Source of the DNA: an uncultured Fibrobacter sp.
Lineage (GTDB): Bacteria > Fibrobacterota > Fibrobacteria > Fibrobacterales > Fibrobacteraceae
Assembly: GCF_937877005.1 (NCBI RefSeq)
Contig: NZ_CALEFV010000194.1
Coordinates: 1-15,225, forward strand
Direction: 5' to 3'
DNA length: 15,225 bases
Shown in pieces: positions 1-5,014 of this stretch. Position 1 is the stretch's first letter, and each line of letters opens with the position of its first letter. The notes under the pieces are model-generated. The model made no database searches, was not told the DNA's origin, and saw nothing but the letters and a program-made list of their open reading frames with translations. A program made the position numbers and the translations under genes.

Positions 1-1487
1 CGGTCGGCATACACTGCAGCAGCGGCAAGGCTTGCAAGTCGAGCGTCTTCACCCTGCCACCAATAGCCACTCTCGTTGTCGTGCGGGATAAAGAAACCAT
101 CCTTGATGTTTCCGCCAGTTTTGTAAGCCTGACGGGCGTAACCGAACGGGTTTTCGACCTTGTTTGTAATGGAGATGAGCCAGCTCAAGTGCTTGCGAAC
201 GGCAGATAGTGCGGTCTTGTAGATAATTTCACCGTTGGTGGCGGAACAGTCAAATTCAGGGGGGCAAGGTTCGCGTGCGATTTGCATTTCCGCTTCCAGG
301 AATCGCATCAAGGCAATCAGCGGGAGTCCTGCGTCGCTTGCGTGCCAGAACGGACGAGTCTTCGCGTCGTCGCTCCAGAAATATCCGTCTTCGCTAATGC
401 GGGCGGCGAGGTGTCCTGCGCGGCTTTCCATATCGTCCATGTAGGAGGCTTTTCCCGTAGCAAGGAACAGTTCCGTTGCCGCAAGGAGTGCGGTGTAGTC
501 ATCAATGATGTTTTCCTTGCCGTCGTCGCAGTAGGCGCAATTGCTATCGATGCTTTGCTTTTCAGAGAGGTGTGCATAAGCTTTCTCGGCTGCAGCGAGG
601 TACTGTTCGCTGGTGTAATCGCCTTTGACTCCAAGTTTTGCCACGCGGGCAAGGCCTGCGATCGCCATGCCGCCGCCTTCGCGGAATGCCGTCTGGTAAT
701 TATTGCTCTTGACGCCGTCGGAACCGCTAAAGGCGCAAAGGTAGCGACTTCCCATGCCCCAGTTGTCGAACACGGTCATGTAGAAAAAGCCCTGTTCGTC
801 GAGCATTCTTACCAGGAAGTCCGCTCCGTAGGCGGCTTCGTCTGCGGTCGCAACCTTGGTCGTTGTCGAGGAGAGCAGAGCCGGAATGCGTTCTGCCGTA
901 AAGGCGAGTGCCCAGACCGTAAGCGGAATCTGCTGCGGGTTTAGATAGTTTGCGTAGGAAAGGTGGGAGAGATACTTGCTCACGTCGCCGCTCGCATCGT
1001 ACCAGCCGCCGTGCACGTCGCGTGTCGCGCCGCCTCCATTGTAGACGGACACTTTCTGGTCCCAGCTCACAATTTGCGAATTCGTGGCGCGGTCGTTGTA
1101 GAAGTAGTCTAGCACTGCGCCGAGCGTCTGCTGGGCGAGCAGGTTGTCTCCCACCGTAAATGTTTGCGAGGCCGATCCGTTGGCTAGGTTCAGCTTGTAC
1201 TTGCCCGGAGCCAGGGCGTCGGAACCGAGTTCAATGGTGTAGAATTTTCCGCTTGAAAGCCATTTGTCGGGGTTGGCTCCTGCGCGGATTGTGCCGCTGA
1301 TAGTGGATGTCCCCGTGCCGCCGTCGGGAAGCAGGGTGTATGTCGCTCCTTGCAGCTCTTCGTCGCTCTTGACGATTATGGAAATCGGTTTTCCGGTGTC
1401 GTAACCGACCTGGTTGATGTAAAAGGAACTTGCTGCGAATGATGATGTTGCAGCAAGGGCGAGAGATGGGACGATGACTTTGTTCAT
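1..1487 (-). CDS. Secreted GH9 glycoside hydrolase (endoglucanase type), 3' part outside the window
   Basis: My reverse-strand translation gives one open frame from ATG at 1487 to the left edge, about 495 codons with no stop. Residues 1-18 are a signal peptide ending SSFA. It is followed by SFYINQVGYDTGKP, typical of the N-terminal Ig-like domain (CelD_N) of family 9 glycoside hydrolases. The catalytic domain then starts near residue 115. GGWYDASGDVSKYLSH (about 160-175) corresponds to the GH9 motif GGWYDAGD that carries the catalytic aspartates, here with an extra Ser. Near the visible end, SGYWWQGEDARLASLAAA is a conserved late GH9 segment. The last catalytic Glu region and any cell-attachment or binding module lie beyond base 1. 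The family hydrolyses beta-1,4-glucans outside the cell or at its surface. Exact substrate (cellulose, xyloglucan, licheniclass glucans) cannot be told. No Shine-Dalgarno sequence precedes the ATG. Family call is secure; endo- versus processive action is not. Confidence 0.9.
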   Translation of the reverse strand, partial: MNKVIVPSLALAATSSFAASSFYINQVGYDTGKPISIIVKSDEELQGATYTLLPDGGTGTSTISGTIRAGANPDKWLSSGKFYTIELGSDALAPGKYKLNLANGSASQTFTVGDNLLAQQTLGAVLDYFYNDRATNSQIVSWDQKVSVYNGGGATRDVHGGWYDASGDVSKYLSHLSYANYLNPQQIPLTVWALAFTAERIPALLSSTTTKVATADEAAYGADFLVRMLDEQGFFYMTVFDNWGMGSRYLCAFSGSDGVKSNNYQTAFREGGGMAIAGLARVAKLGVKGDYTSEQYLAAAEKAYAHLSEKQSIDSNCAYCDDGKENIIDDYTALLAATELFLATGKASYMDDMESRAGHLAARISEDGYFWSDDAKTRPFWHASDAGLPLIALMRFLEAEMQIAREPCPPEFDCSATNGEIIYKTALSAVRKHLSWLISITNKVENPFGYARQAYKTGGNIKDGFFIPHDNESGYWWQGEDARLASLAAAAVYAD

Positions 1488-1492
1488 GAAAT

Positions 1493-1523
1493 TGAATATA
1501 TATTATTGGTTTTTATTTTTCAA
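1493..1523 (-). promoter_or_regulatory. Promoter of the GH9 gene, predicted leaderless
   Basis: On the minus strand TTGAAA (1523-1518) and TATATTCA (1500-1493) are separated by 17 bases. The -10 hexamer ends 8 bases before the A of the start codon, so transcription should start at or next to the ATG. There is no purine-rich ribosome binding site in between. Confidence 0.55.
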
Positions 1524-1574
1524 CAAGCGGTGTTCCTGAAGACTTTCTTGTGATTTTTCATCTTTTTTATAATA

Positions 1575-1591
1575 AACGCATATTATGCGTT
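1575..1591. promoter_or_regulatory. Perfect palindrome, possible operator
   Basis: AACGCATATTATGCGTT reads identically on both strands around a central T (8-base arms). It starts one base after a TATAAT box (1568-1573), the position expected of a repressor site. A weaker ACGCA-N5-TGCGT inverted repeat lies at 1747-1761 and a single TGCGT near 1645. No regulator gene is in the window. Confidence 0.35.
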
Positions 1592-1799
1592 GAATTTAAG
1601 AAGGCCTGAATACCATAATGTCTTCTGTTTGACAGAATACATGTCTGTGCGTATGAATTCTTTGTCGAGAAGAGTAACCGGATGTTTTTTTTACGATTCC
1701 TAATATGTTGATTTTTAATGAATTATCGACTGATATATCATTTTATACGCAAAAAGTGCGTTAAAAGCATTCTTTTTTGGATGTTTTGTTTCTGGGGTC

Positions 1800-1830
1800 T
1801 TGACCGGCTACTTCGCAGAACCTATCTTTG
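1800..1830 (+). promoter_or_regulatory. Promoter of the aldolase gene
   Basis: TTGACC (1800-1805), a 17-base spacer and TATCTTTG (1823-1830) match the Bacteroidota-type TTG-N19-TAnnTTTG pattern. Expected transcription start is near 1835, giving a leader of about 30 bases. AAGG at 1855-1858 lies 6 bases before the ATG and serves as the ribosome binding site. Confidence 0.7.
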
Positions 1831-1864
1831 CCTGCGAAAATAAAACATTCCGAAAAGGTAAAAC

Positions 1865-2806
1865 ATGTACTACGAATCTATCAAAGTTTTGGACTGCACC
1901 ATCCGCGATGGCGGCCTGGTGAACAAGCACGACTTCTCCCTCGAATTTGTGCGTCGCCTTTACACCCTCCTGTCTGCCGCCGGTGTGGACTATATGGAAA
2001 TGGGCTACAAGAATTCCCCGGAACTTTTTGACCCCAAGGAATACGGTCCGTGGAAGTTCTGCGACGACGATCTGCTCTGGAAGGTGAAGGACGGTATCGA
2101 ATCCAAGATCAAGATGGCCGTCATGGCTGACGTGGGCCGCGTGAACATGGACGCCGTGAAGCCCGCCAGCGAAAGTCCGTACCAGATGTTCCGCGTGGCA
2201 AGCTACGTCAAAAACATCGACAAGGGTATCGAAATGGTGAACGCCTTCCACGACATGGGTTACGAAACCACGCTCAACATCATGGCCGTGAGCCGTGACC
2301 GTGGTCCGGAACTGGACGAAGCCCTGCATCAGGTGAACGAAGAATGCAAGGCCGACGTACTTTATCTCGTGGACAGCTTCGGCGCCTTCTACCAGGAAGA
2401 CATCGATAAGGAAATTACCCGCTACCGCGGTATCGTGAAGGGCAAGAAGTTCGGCTTCCATGGCCACAACAACCAGCAGCTGGCCTTCTCCAACACGATT
2501 CAGGCTATCATCGACCACGTGGACTACCTCGACGGTTCCGTGTCCGGTATGGGCCGCGGCGCCGGTAACTGCACCACCGAACTCCTGCTCGGCTTCCTCA
2601 AGAACCCGAAGTACGACCTGCGTCCGGTGCTCGACGCCTACCAGGAACTCTTCTTGCCGCTCAAGGAAAAGTACGAATGGGGCTACATCATTCCGCAGAT
2701 GATTACGGGTATGCTGAACCGCCACCCGCAAGACGCCATCGCCGTCCGCAAGACCGAAGACCGCGACAACTACACCAAGTTCTATAATCATATGATGAAC
2801 GATTAA
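1865..2806 (+). CDS. DRE-TIM (HMGL-like) aldolase-family protein, substrate unknown
   Basis: A 313-residue protein with the TIM-barrel metalloenzyme signature of the HMG-CoA lyase / 4-hydroxy-2-oxovalerate aldolase superfamily. VLDCTIRDGG (8-17) contains the Arg14-Asp15 pair; VDSFGA lies at 169-174; FGFHGHNN (197-203) gives the metal-ligand histidines His199 and His201; GMGRGAGNCTTELL (228-241) is the conserved glycine-rich loop. Asp15, His199 and His201 should bind a divalent metal. The protein lacks the C-terminal extension by which DmpG-type aldolases join acylating aldehyde dehydrogenases, and no such dehydrogenase is adjacent. The base that is His21 in DmpG falls on Leu18 here, so classic hydroxy-oxovalerate cleavage is doubtful. 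Codon use (AAC, GAC, TTC, AAG, CGC) resembles the ribosomal genes, suggesting high expression. Cytoplasmic and monocistronic. Superfamily call is firm, reaction unknown. Confidence 0.85.
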   Translation: MYYESIKVLDCTIRDGGLVNKHDFSLEFVRRLYTLLSAAGVDYMEMGYKNSPELFDPKEYGPWKFCDDDLLWKVKDGIESKIKMAVMADVGRVNMDAVKPASESPYQMFRVASYVKNIDKGIEMVNAFHDMGYETTLNIMAVSRDRGPELDEALHQVNEECKADVLYLVDSFGAFYQEDIDKEITRYRGIVKGKKFGFHGHNNQQLAFSNTIQAIIDHVDYLDGSVSGMGRGAGNCTTELLLGFLKNPKYDLRPVLDAYQELFLPLKEKYEWGYIIPQMITGMLNRHPQDAIAVRKTEDRDNYTKFYNHMMND

Positions 2807-2819
2807 AGACCGCTCGCGC
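2798..2819 (+). repeat. 22-base direct repeat, copy 1, overlapping the aldolase stop codon
   Basis: Begins AACGATTAAAGACC and ends GCTCGCGC. It covers the last two sense codons (Asn, Asp) and the TAA of the aldolase gene. An identical copy lies at 3151-3172, 353 bases downstream. Confidence 0.85.
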
Positions 2820-2864
2820 CCAATCGTACTAAGTACGTACCCTGAGCGCTCGCTCTCGCAACCG

Positions 2865-2892
2865 CCCTCGGTTAACACCCGAGGGCTTTGTT
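2865..2892 (+). terminator. Possible terminator of the aldolase gene
   Basis: CCCTCGG (2865-2871), a 7-base loop and CCGAGGG (2879-2885) are followed by CTTTGTTG. The 7-bp G+C stem is good, but the T-tract is short and interrupted, so termination may be weak. Confidence 0.45.
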
Positions 2893-2910
2893 GCTCACGG
2901 GGAACCGAGT

Positions 2911-2954
2911 GTCGCGGAAAAATGCTTGCATTTTTCCATGACCGAGGTGACGAG
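2911..2954 (+). repeat. Hairpin module, copy A
   Basis: GTCGCG precedes a perfect 10-bp inverted repeat, GGAAAAATGC (2916-2925) and GCATTTTTCC (2928-2937) with a TT centre, followed by CATGACCGAGGTGA. Compare the copy at 3218-3256, which has different arms around the same AATGC-TT-GCATT core. Confidence 0.7.
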
Positions 2955-2983
2955 TCGTGGGCTCGCGTAGCGAGGCCCACGAC
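2954..2983. repeat. Hairpin with 9-bp outer and 4-bp inner stem
   Basis: GTCGTGGGC (2954-2962) pairs with GCCCACGAC (2975-2983). Inside, TCGC and GCGA pair around a GTA loop, leaving one bulged G at 2974. Confidence 0.7.
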
Positions 2984-2994
2984 TAATAAGGTGT

Positions 2995-3104
2995 ATGCCA
3001 CGACGGCAAGTGTGGCGAGTTTATCTAAGTAGGAGTGCATTTTATGCACTCCTTTTTGATAAACGAAGTCACGGACGCGAAGCGTCTATAGGACTTGCCG
3101 GCAT
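2995..3104. repeat. Nested 110-base inverted-repeat element
   Basis: Three concentric inverted repeats share a centre region. The outer arms are ATGCC plus CGGCAAGT (2995-2999, 3004-3011) against ACTTGCCGGCAT (3093-3104). The middle arms are GTTTATC (3019-3025) and GATAAAC (3058-3064). The inner arms are AGGAGTGCAT (3031-3040) and ATGCACTCCT (3044-3053) with a TTT loop. A side hairpin GACGC-GAA-GCGTC sits at 3074-3086. As RNA this would form a long branched stem. The element is followed by GGCTGAACCGA, matching the tail of the other modules. Confidence 0.7.
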
Positions 3105-3150
3105 GGCTGAACCGAAAAGTCGTGGACTTGAGCCCGTAGGGCGAAAGGCC

Positions 3151-3172
3151 AACGATTAAAGACCGCTCGCGC
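3151..3172 (+). repeat. 22-base direct repeat, copy 2
   Basis: Identical to 2798-2819. Here it is not part of a gene. It leads into CTTGATTT-GAA-AAATCAAG, a hairpin at 3174-3192. Confidence 0.85.
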
Positions 3173-3217
3173 ACTTGATTTGAAAAATCAAGGGCCACGA
3201 CTAATCGTGAGGCGAGT

Positions 3218-3256
3218 GCCGCGCAGGAATGCTTGCATTCCTGCATGGTTGAGCCG
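3218..3256 (+). repeat. Hairpin module, copy C
   Basis: GCCGCG overlaps a perfect 10-bp inverted repeat, GCAGGAATGC (3223-3232) and GCATTCCTGC (3235-3244) with a TT centre, followed by ATGGTTGAGCCGA. The layout equals copy A, but the outer arm bases differ in a paired, compensating way. Confidence 0.7.
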
Positions 3257-3280
3257 ATGGATTAGGGGCTGCGAAGCAGA

Positions 3281-3332
3281 CCACTAACGCTATCCGGGTC
3301 TTAGGGCGGAGCCCTAGGAGAAGGGGTAGTGG
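3281..3332. repeat. Nested hairpin CCACTA/TAGTGG
   Basis: The outer arms CCACTA (3281-3286) and TAGTGG (3327-3332) enclose TAGGGC-GGA-GCCCTA (3302-3316). A further 9-bp hairpin AAACGCGGC-ACC-GCCGCGTTT follows at 3334-3354. Confidence 0.65.
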
Positions 3333-3361
3333 AAAACGCGGCACCGCCGCGTTTGTAACGA

Positions 3362-3390
3362 GGGGGAGGCTTCCCCCTTTATTTTTTTTC
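3362..3390 (+). terminator. Rho-independent terminator closing the repeat cluster
   Basis: GGGGGA (3362-3367), loop GGCT, then TCCCCC (3372-3377), followed by TTTATTTTTTTT. It lies directly upstream of the promoter of the 3403 gene and would insulate that gene from read-through. Confidence 0.75.
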
Positions 3391-3402
3391 TAGTTTATAG
3401 CC
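3390..3402 (+). promoter_or_regulatory. -10 region of the 3403 gene, predicted leaderless
   Basis: CTAGTTTATAGCCGT (3390-3404) runs into the GTG start at 3403. The hexamer TAGTTT (3391-3396) ends 7 bases before the start codon, the normal distance to a transcription start. There is no Shine-Dalgarno sequence: the upstream bases are a terminator T-tract. A nearly identical 15-mer precedes the gene at 5548. No clear -35 box is seen. Confidence 0.5.
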
Positions 3403-4251
3403 GTGCGTTCCTGGCTTTTACAGATAGCGTTGCTTCTTTGGATTCCCGCTGTTCTATTTGCGGGTGAGGCGACAGCGTTGCCGGATTCCGTTTCGAAGAA
3501 GGAGTCTGTTCCGCTTCCTAGGCAGACCGCGTATACGGGAGAGGGACTTTCGTTTGGCTTTGGCGGAGGTGTATTTGCTCCGCAGAAGGAATGTGACTGC
3601 CTCGGAACCTGGCAGGTCCAGATGGAGTATTTTTACCTGAGCTGGTTGAGTAGCGGTGGAAGTGTGCGCTATTTCGGGGGCAATATTGATTCCGATTTCA
3701 TGCTGATGTATCAGCGTTACAATGTGAATTTGCGCTTGCATGGCACTGGAGAGGGCTTGGATCTGTTCCTGTCCCCTTATTTGGGACTCGAAACGACGAG
3801 TATCTCGGAAATCCGGACTCAGGTCTCCGGCGAGGATGTCGAGACGATGTCGCATTGGTGGAACCATGATGGAAAGGATAGAGCGAAACGGGACTCACAG
3901 GAAGACGAGTTCGCCAAAGATGCAGAGGAGGTTGAAAAAGAGGCCGACTTTTGCGAGTCGCTCTTTGCCTTGGATGGCTTTTCGGTCGGTCTGGAGGTCG
4001 GCTTCGGTGTGAATGTAAGCCGGTATGTGGGGATGACGGGAAGTGTCTCGGTTGAGTATAATTTTTCCGACGCCTTGATGGTAACTACTTCTCCGGGACT
4101 TGCCTTCAATTTGCGGGAGGCCTGGCCTTGGGCGAAAAGAATGCTCCGTTCGACATGGATTTCCTTTGAATACGGGTTCCAGATGTACCATAATGATGAC
4201 GTGAGCGGGTGGTCGAACGTGTTTATTCTGGGTGTCCAGTTCGGAGCGTAG
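3403..4251 (+). CDS. Signal-peptide protein of unknown function, probable outer-membrane beta-barrel
   Basis: I do not recognise the family. The 282-residue protein starts at GTG. This start is chosen because it gives a clean signal peptide (MRSWLLQIALLLWIPAVLFA, cleavage near residue 20), and the next ATG is more than 70 codons later. The mature part has alternating hydrophobic and polar strands rich in Gly, Tyr and Phe (for example GLSFGFGGGVF, LDLFLSPYLGLE, YVGMTGSVSVEYNF), as in small outer-membrane barrels. Between strands, residues 153-184 form a strongly charged, Lys/Glu/Asp-rich helical-looking insert unlike the rest. It has three Cys residues (64, 66, 184). Codon use is looser than in the ribosomal genes. 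It stands alone between a terminator and the rpsF promoter, with no terminator of its own. Location is inferred from composition only. Confidence 0.75.
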   Translation: MRSWLLQIALLLWIPAVLFAGEATALPDSVSKKESVPLPRQTAYTGEGLSFGFGGGVFAPQKECDCLGTWQVQMEYFYLSWLSSGGSVRYFGGNIDSDFMLMYQRYNVNLRLHGTGEGLDLFLSPYLGLETTSISEIRTQVSGEDVETMSHWWNHDGKDRAKRDSQEDEFAKDAEEVEKEADFCESLFALDGFSVGLEVGFGVNVSRYVGMTGSVSVEYNFSDALMVTTSPGLAFNLREAWPWAKRMLRSTWISFEYGFQMYHNDDVSGWSNVFILGVQFGA

Positions 4252-4271
4252 GGTCGACTGGCGCCTCCGGT

Positions 4272-4302
4272 TTGACATGAAAAAAGCTTTTTCCTATATT
4301 TG
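4272..4302 (+). promoter_or_regulatory. Strong promoter of the rpsF operon
   Basis: TTGACA (4272-4277), a 17-base spacer and TATATTTG (4295-4302) give a perfect -35 hexamer and a perfect TAnnTTTG element. Transcription should start near 4307-4309. Confidence 0.85.
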
Positions 4303-4307
4303 GGGCA

Positions 4308-4375
4308 CCGATTTTTATCGGAACCCTCCCGGGGCCAATGGTGGTACCTGGGCGAAAGACCAAAGGGAACTCATT
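4308..4375 (+). promoter_or_regulatory. Structured leader of rpsF, candidate S6:S18 autoregulatory site
   Basis: About 68 untranslated bases precede rpsF. CCGAT-TTTT-ATCGG (4308-4321) forms a hairpin, followed by a C- and G-rich part (CCCTCCCGGGGCC, then GGTGGTACC) able to pair further. AGGGA (4364-4368), 7 bases before the ATG, is the ribosome binding site. In many bacteria the S6:S18 pair binds its own mRNA leader. Whether this leader has that fold is inference. Confidence 0.4.
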
Positions 4376-4747
4376 ATGAGACAATACGAAACGATGGTGA
4401 TCATCGACGCTATGATCTCTGACGACGCTATCAAGGCCGAAATCGAGACCATCGCCGCTAACATCACCAACGGCAACGGCGAAATCCTCCGCCGCGATGA
4501 CTGGGGCAAGCGTAAGCTCGCCTACACGATCAAGAAGCGCCAGCATGGCTTCTACGTTATCTTCTACTACAAGGCTGAAGCCGCTACGGTCGCTTCCGTG
4601 GAAGCCGCCCTCAAGTTGAACGAAAACGTTCTCCGCTGGATGACCCTCGCTGATTATCCGATGAGCGAAATTGTTTACGACCAGACTCAGGTACAGTCCA
4701 CCGAAGACATCGTCCCGGTTGACGCAGAAGAAGGGGAGGCTGAATAA
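4376..4747 (+). CDS. rpsF: 30S ribosomal protein S6
   Basis: A 123-residue S6, a normal length. S6 binds 16S rRNA as a heterodimer with S18 in the platform of the small subunit. MRQYETMVIIDAMIS is the first beta strand; DDWGKRKLAYTIKKRQHGFYVIFYYKA is the conserved central block (written in two parts here: DDWGKRKLAYTIKK and RQHGFYVIFYYKA); LNENVLRWMTL follows. The tail after about residue 105 is acidic (VDAEEGEAE), as in many S6 proteins. The ATG at 4376 is chosen over in-frame upstream codons from 4232, because those would translate the promoter and leader and because AGGGA sits 7 bases upstream. The stop overlaps the rpsR start by one base (TAATG). First gene of the operon. Confidence 0.96.
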   Translation: MRQYETMVIIDAMISDDAIKAEIETIAANITNGNGEILRRDDWGKRKLAYTIKKRQHGFYVIFYYKAEAATVASVEAALKLNENVLRWMTLADYPMSEIVYDQTQVQSTEDIVPVDAEEGEAE

Positions 4748-4998
4748 TGGCTTTTGAAGATAAGAAGCAGGCAACCCGTATCCGCCGCAAGAAGACTTGC
4801 TGGTTCACGGAAAACAACGTCAAGTTCATTGACTATAAGGACGAAAAGACTCTTCGTCGCTTTATCTCTGAACGTGGCAAGATCATTCCCCGCCGCATTT
4901 CTGGCACTTCTGCCAAGTATCAGCGCATGCTGAACGAAGCAATCAAGCGTGCCCGTCAGATGGCCATTCTTCCGTTCGTTTCGGACAGTCTGCGCTAA
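4747..4998 (+). CDS. rpsR: 30S ribosomal protein S18
   Basis: An 83-residue protein of normal S18 length. It partners S6 in the 30S platform. RIRRKKTCWFTEN, FIDYKDEKTLRRFISERGKI and PRRISGTSAKYQRML followed by AIKRARQMAILPF are the conserved S18 segments. Its ATG shares one base with the rpsF stop, and AAGGGGAGG (4731-4739) inside the end of rpsF is its ribosome binding site. The one-base overlap fits coupled synthesis of the two proteins, which act as a 1:1 pair. No ssb gene lies between them, unlike in many Firmicutes and Proteobacteria. Confidence 0.97.
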   Translation: MAFEDKKQATRIRRKKTCWFTENNVKFIDYKDEKTLRRFISERGKIIPRRISGTSAKYQRMLNEAIKRARQMAILPFVSDSLR

Positions 4999-5014
4999 TA
5001 GGAGGATCTAGACT

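Larger units (their letters stand above)
1488..1864. other. Divergent intergenic region, 377 bp
   Basis: AT-rich stretch between the GH9 gene and the aldolase gene, with no credible ORF. It holds the two outward promoters annotated separately, a TATAAT box at 1568-1573, a perfect 8+1+8 palindrome immediately after it, a TTCTGT-TTG-ACAGAA hairpin (1623-1637) and a second, shorter ACGCA/TGCGT inverted repeat (1747-1761). The shared half-site suggests operator sites, which is inference. Confidence 0.6.
2807..3390. repeat. Gene-free cluster of hairpins and dispersed repeat modules
   Basis: About 580 bases with no credible ORF. I count at least a dozen inverted repeats (arms are 5' and 3'): 2825-2837, 2865-2885, 2916-2937, 2954-2983, 3019-3064, 3031-3053, 3074-3086, 3132-3142, 3174-3192, 3223-3244, 3269-3279, 3302-3316, 3334-3354. 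Direct repeats include a 22-base pair of copies (2798-2819 and 3151-3172) and CCACGACTAAT at 2977-2987 and 3195-3205. A module with a fixed frame (GTGyCGCG, hairpin, CATG then a GA-rich tail) recurs. The pattern resembles REP/BIME-type intergenic repeats, but no REP-associated transposase is in the window. Confidence 0.75.

Noticed and set aside
282..944. 220-codon plus-strand frame at the left edge
   Set aside because: Antisense shadow of the GH9 gene, which has a signal peptide and family motifs; this frame has neither a start context nor motifs.
1808..3049. 413-codon open frame on the minus strand across the aldolase gene
   Set aside because: It is a shadow of strong codon bias in the opposite strand. 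Its composition (His/Val-rich, no recognisable motif) is not protein-like, and the plus-strand gene has clear catalytic motifs.
3025..3246. 73-codon minus-strand frame in the repeat cluster
   Set aside because: It runs straight through several palindromes and both direct and inverted repeats. The product has no recognisable features, so it is best seen as open by chance.
2807..3390. CRISPR array in the repeat cluster
   Set aside because: Repeats differ in sequence, length and orientation, spacing is irregular and no cas gene is near.
2807..3390. Insertion sequence remnant
   Set aside because: No transposase fragment in any frame and no pair of terminal inverted repeats bounding the whole region; only small palindromic modules are seen.
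4232..4375. Longer rpsF start giving 48 extra residues
   Set aside because: It would translate the TTGACA/TATATTTG promoter and leader; the ATG at 4376 has AGGGA 7 bases upstream and matches the family start.
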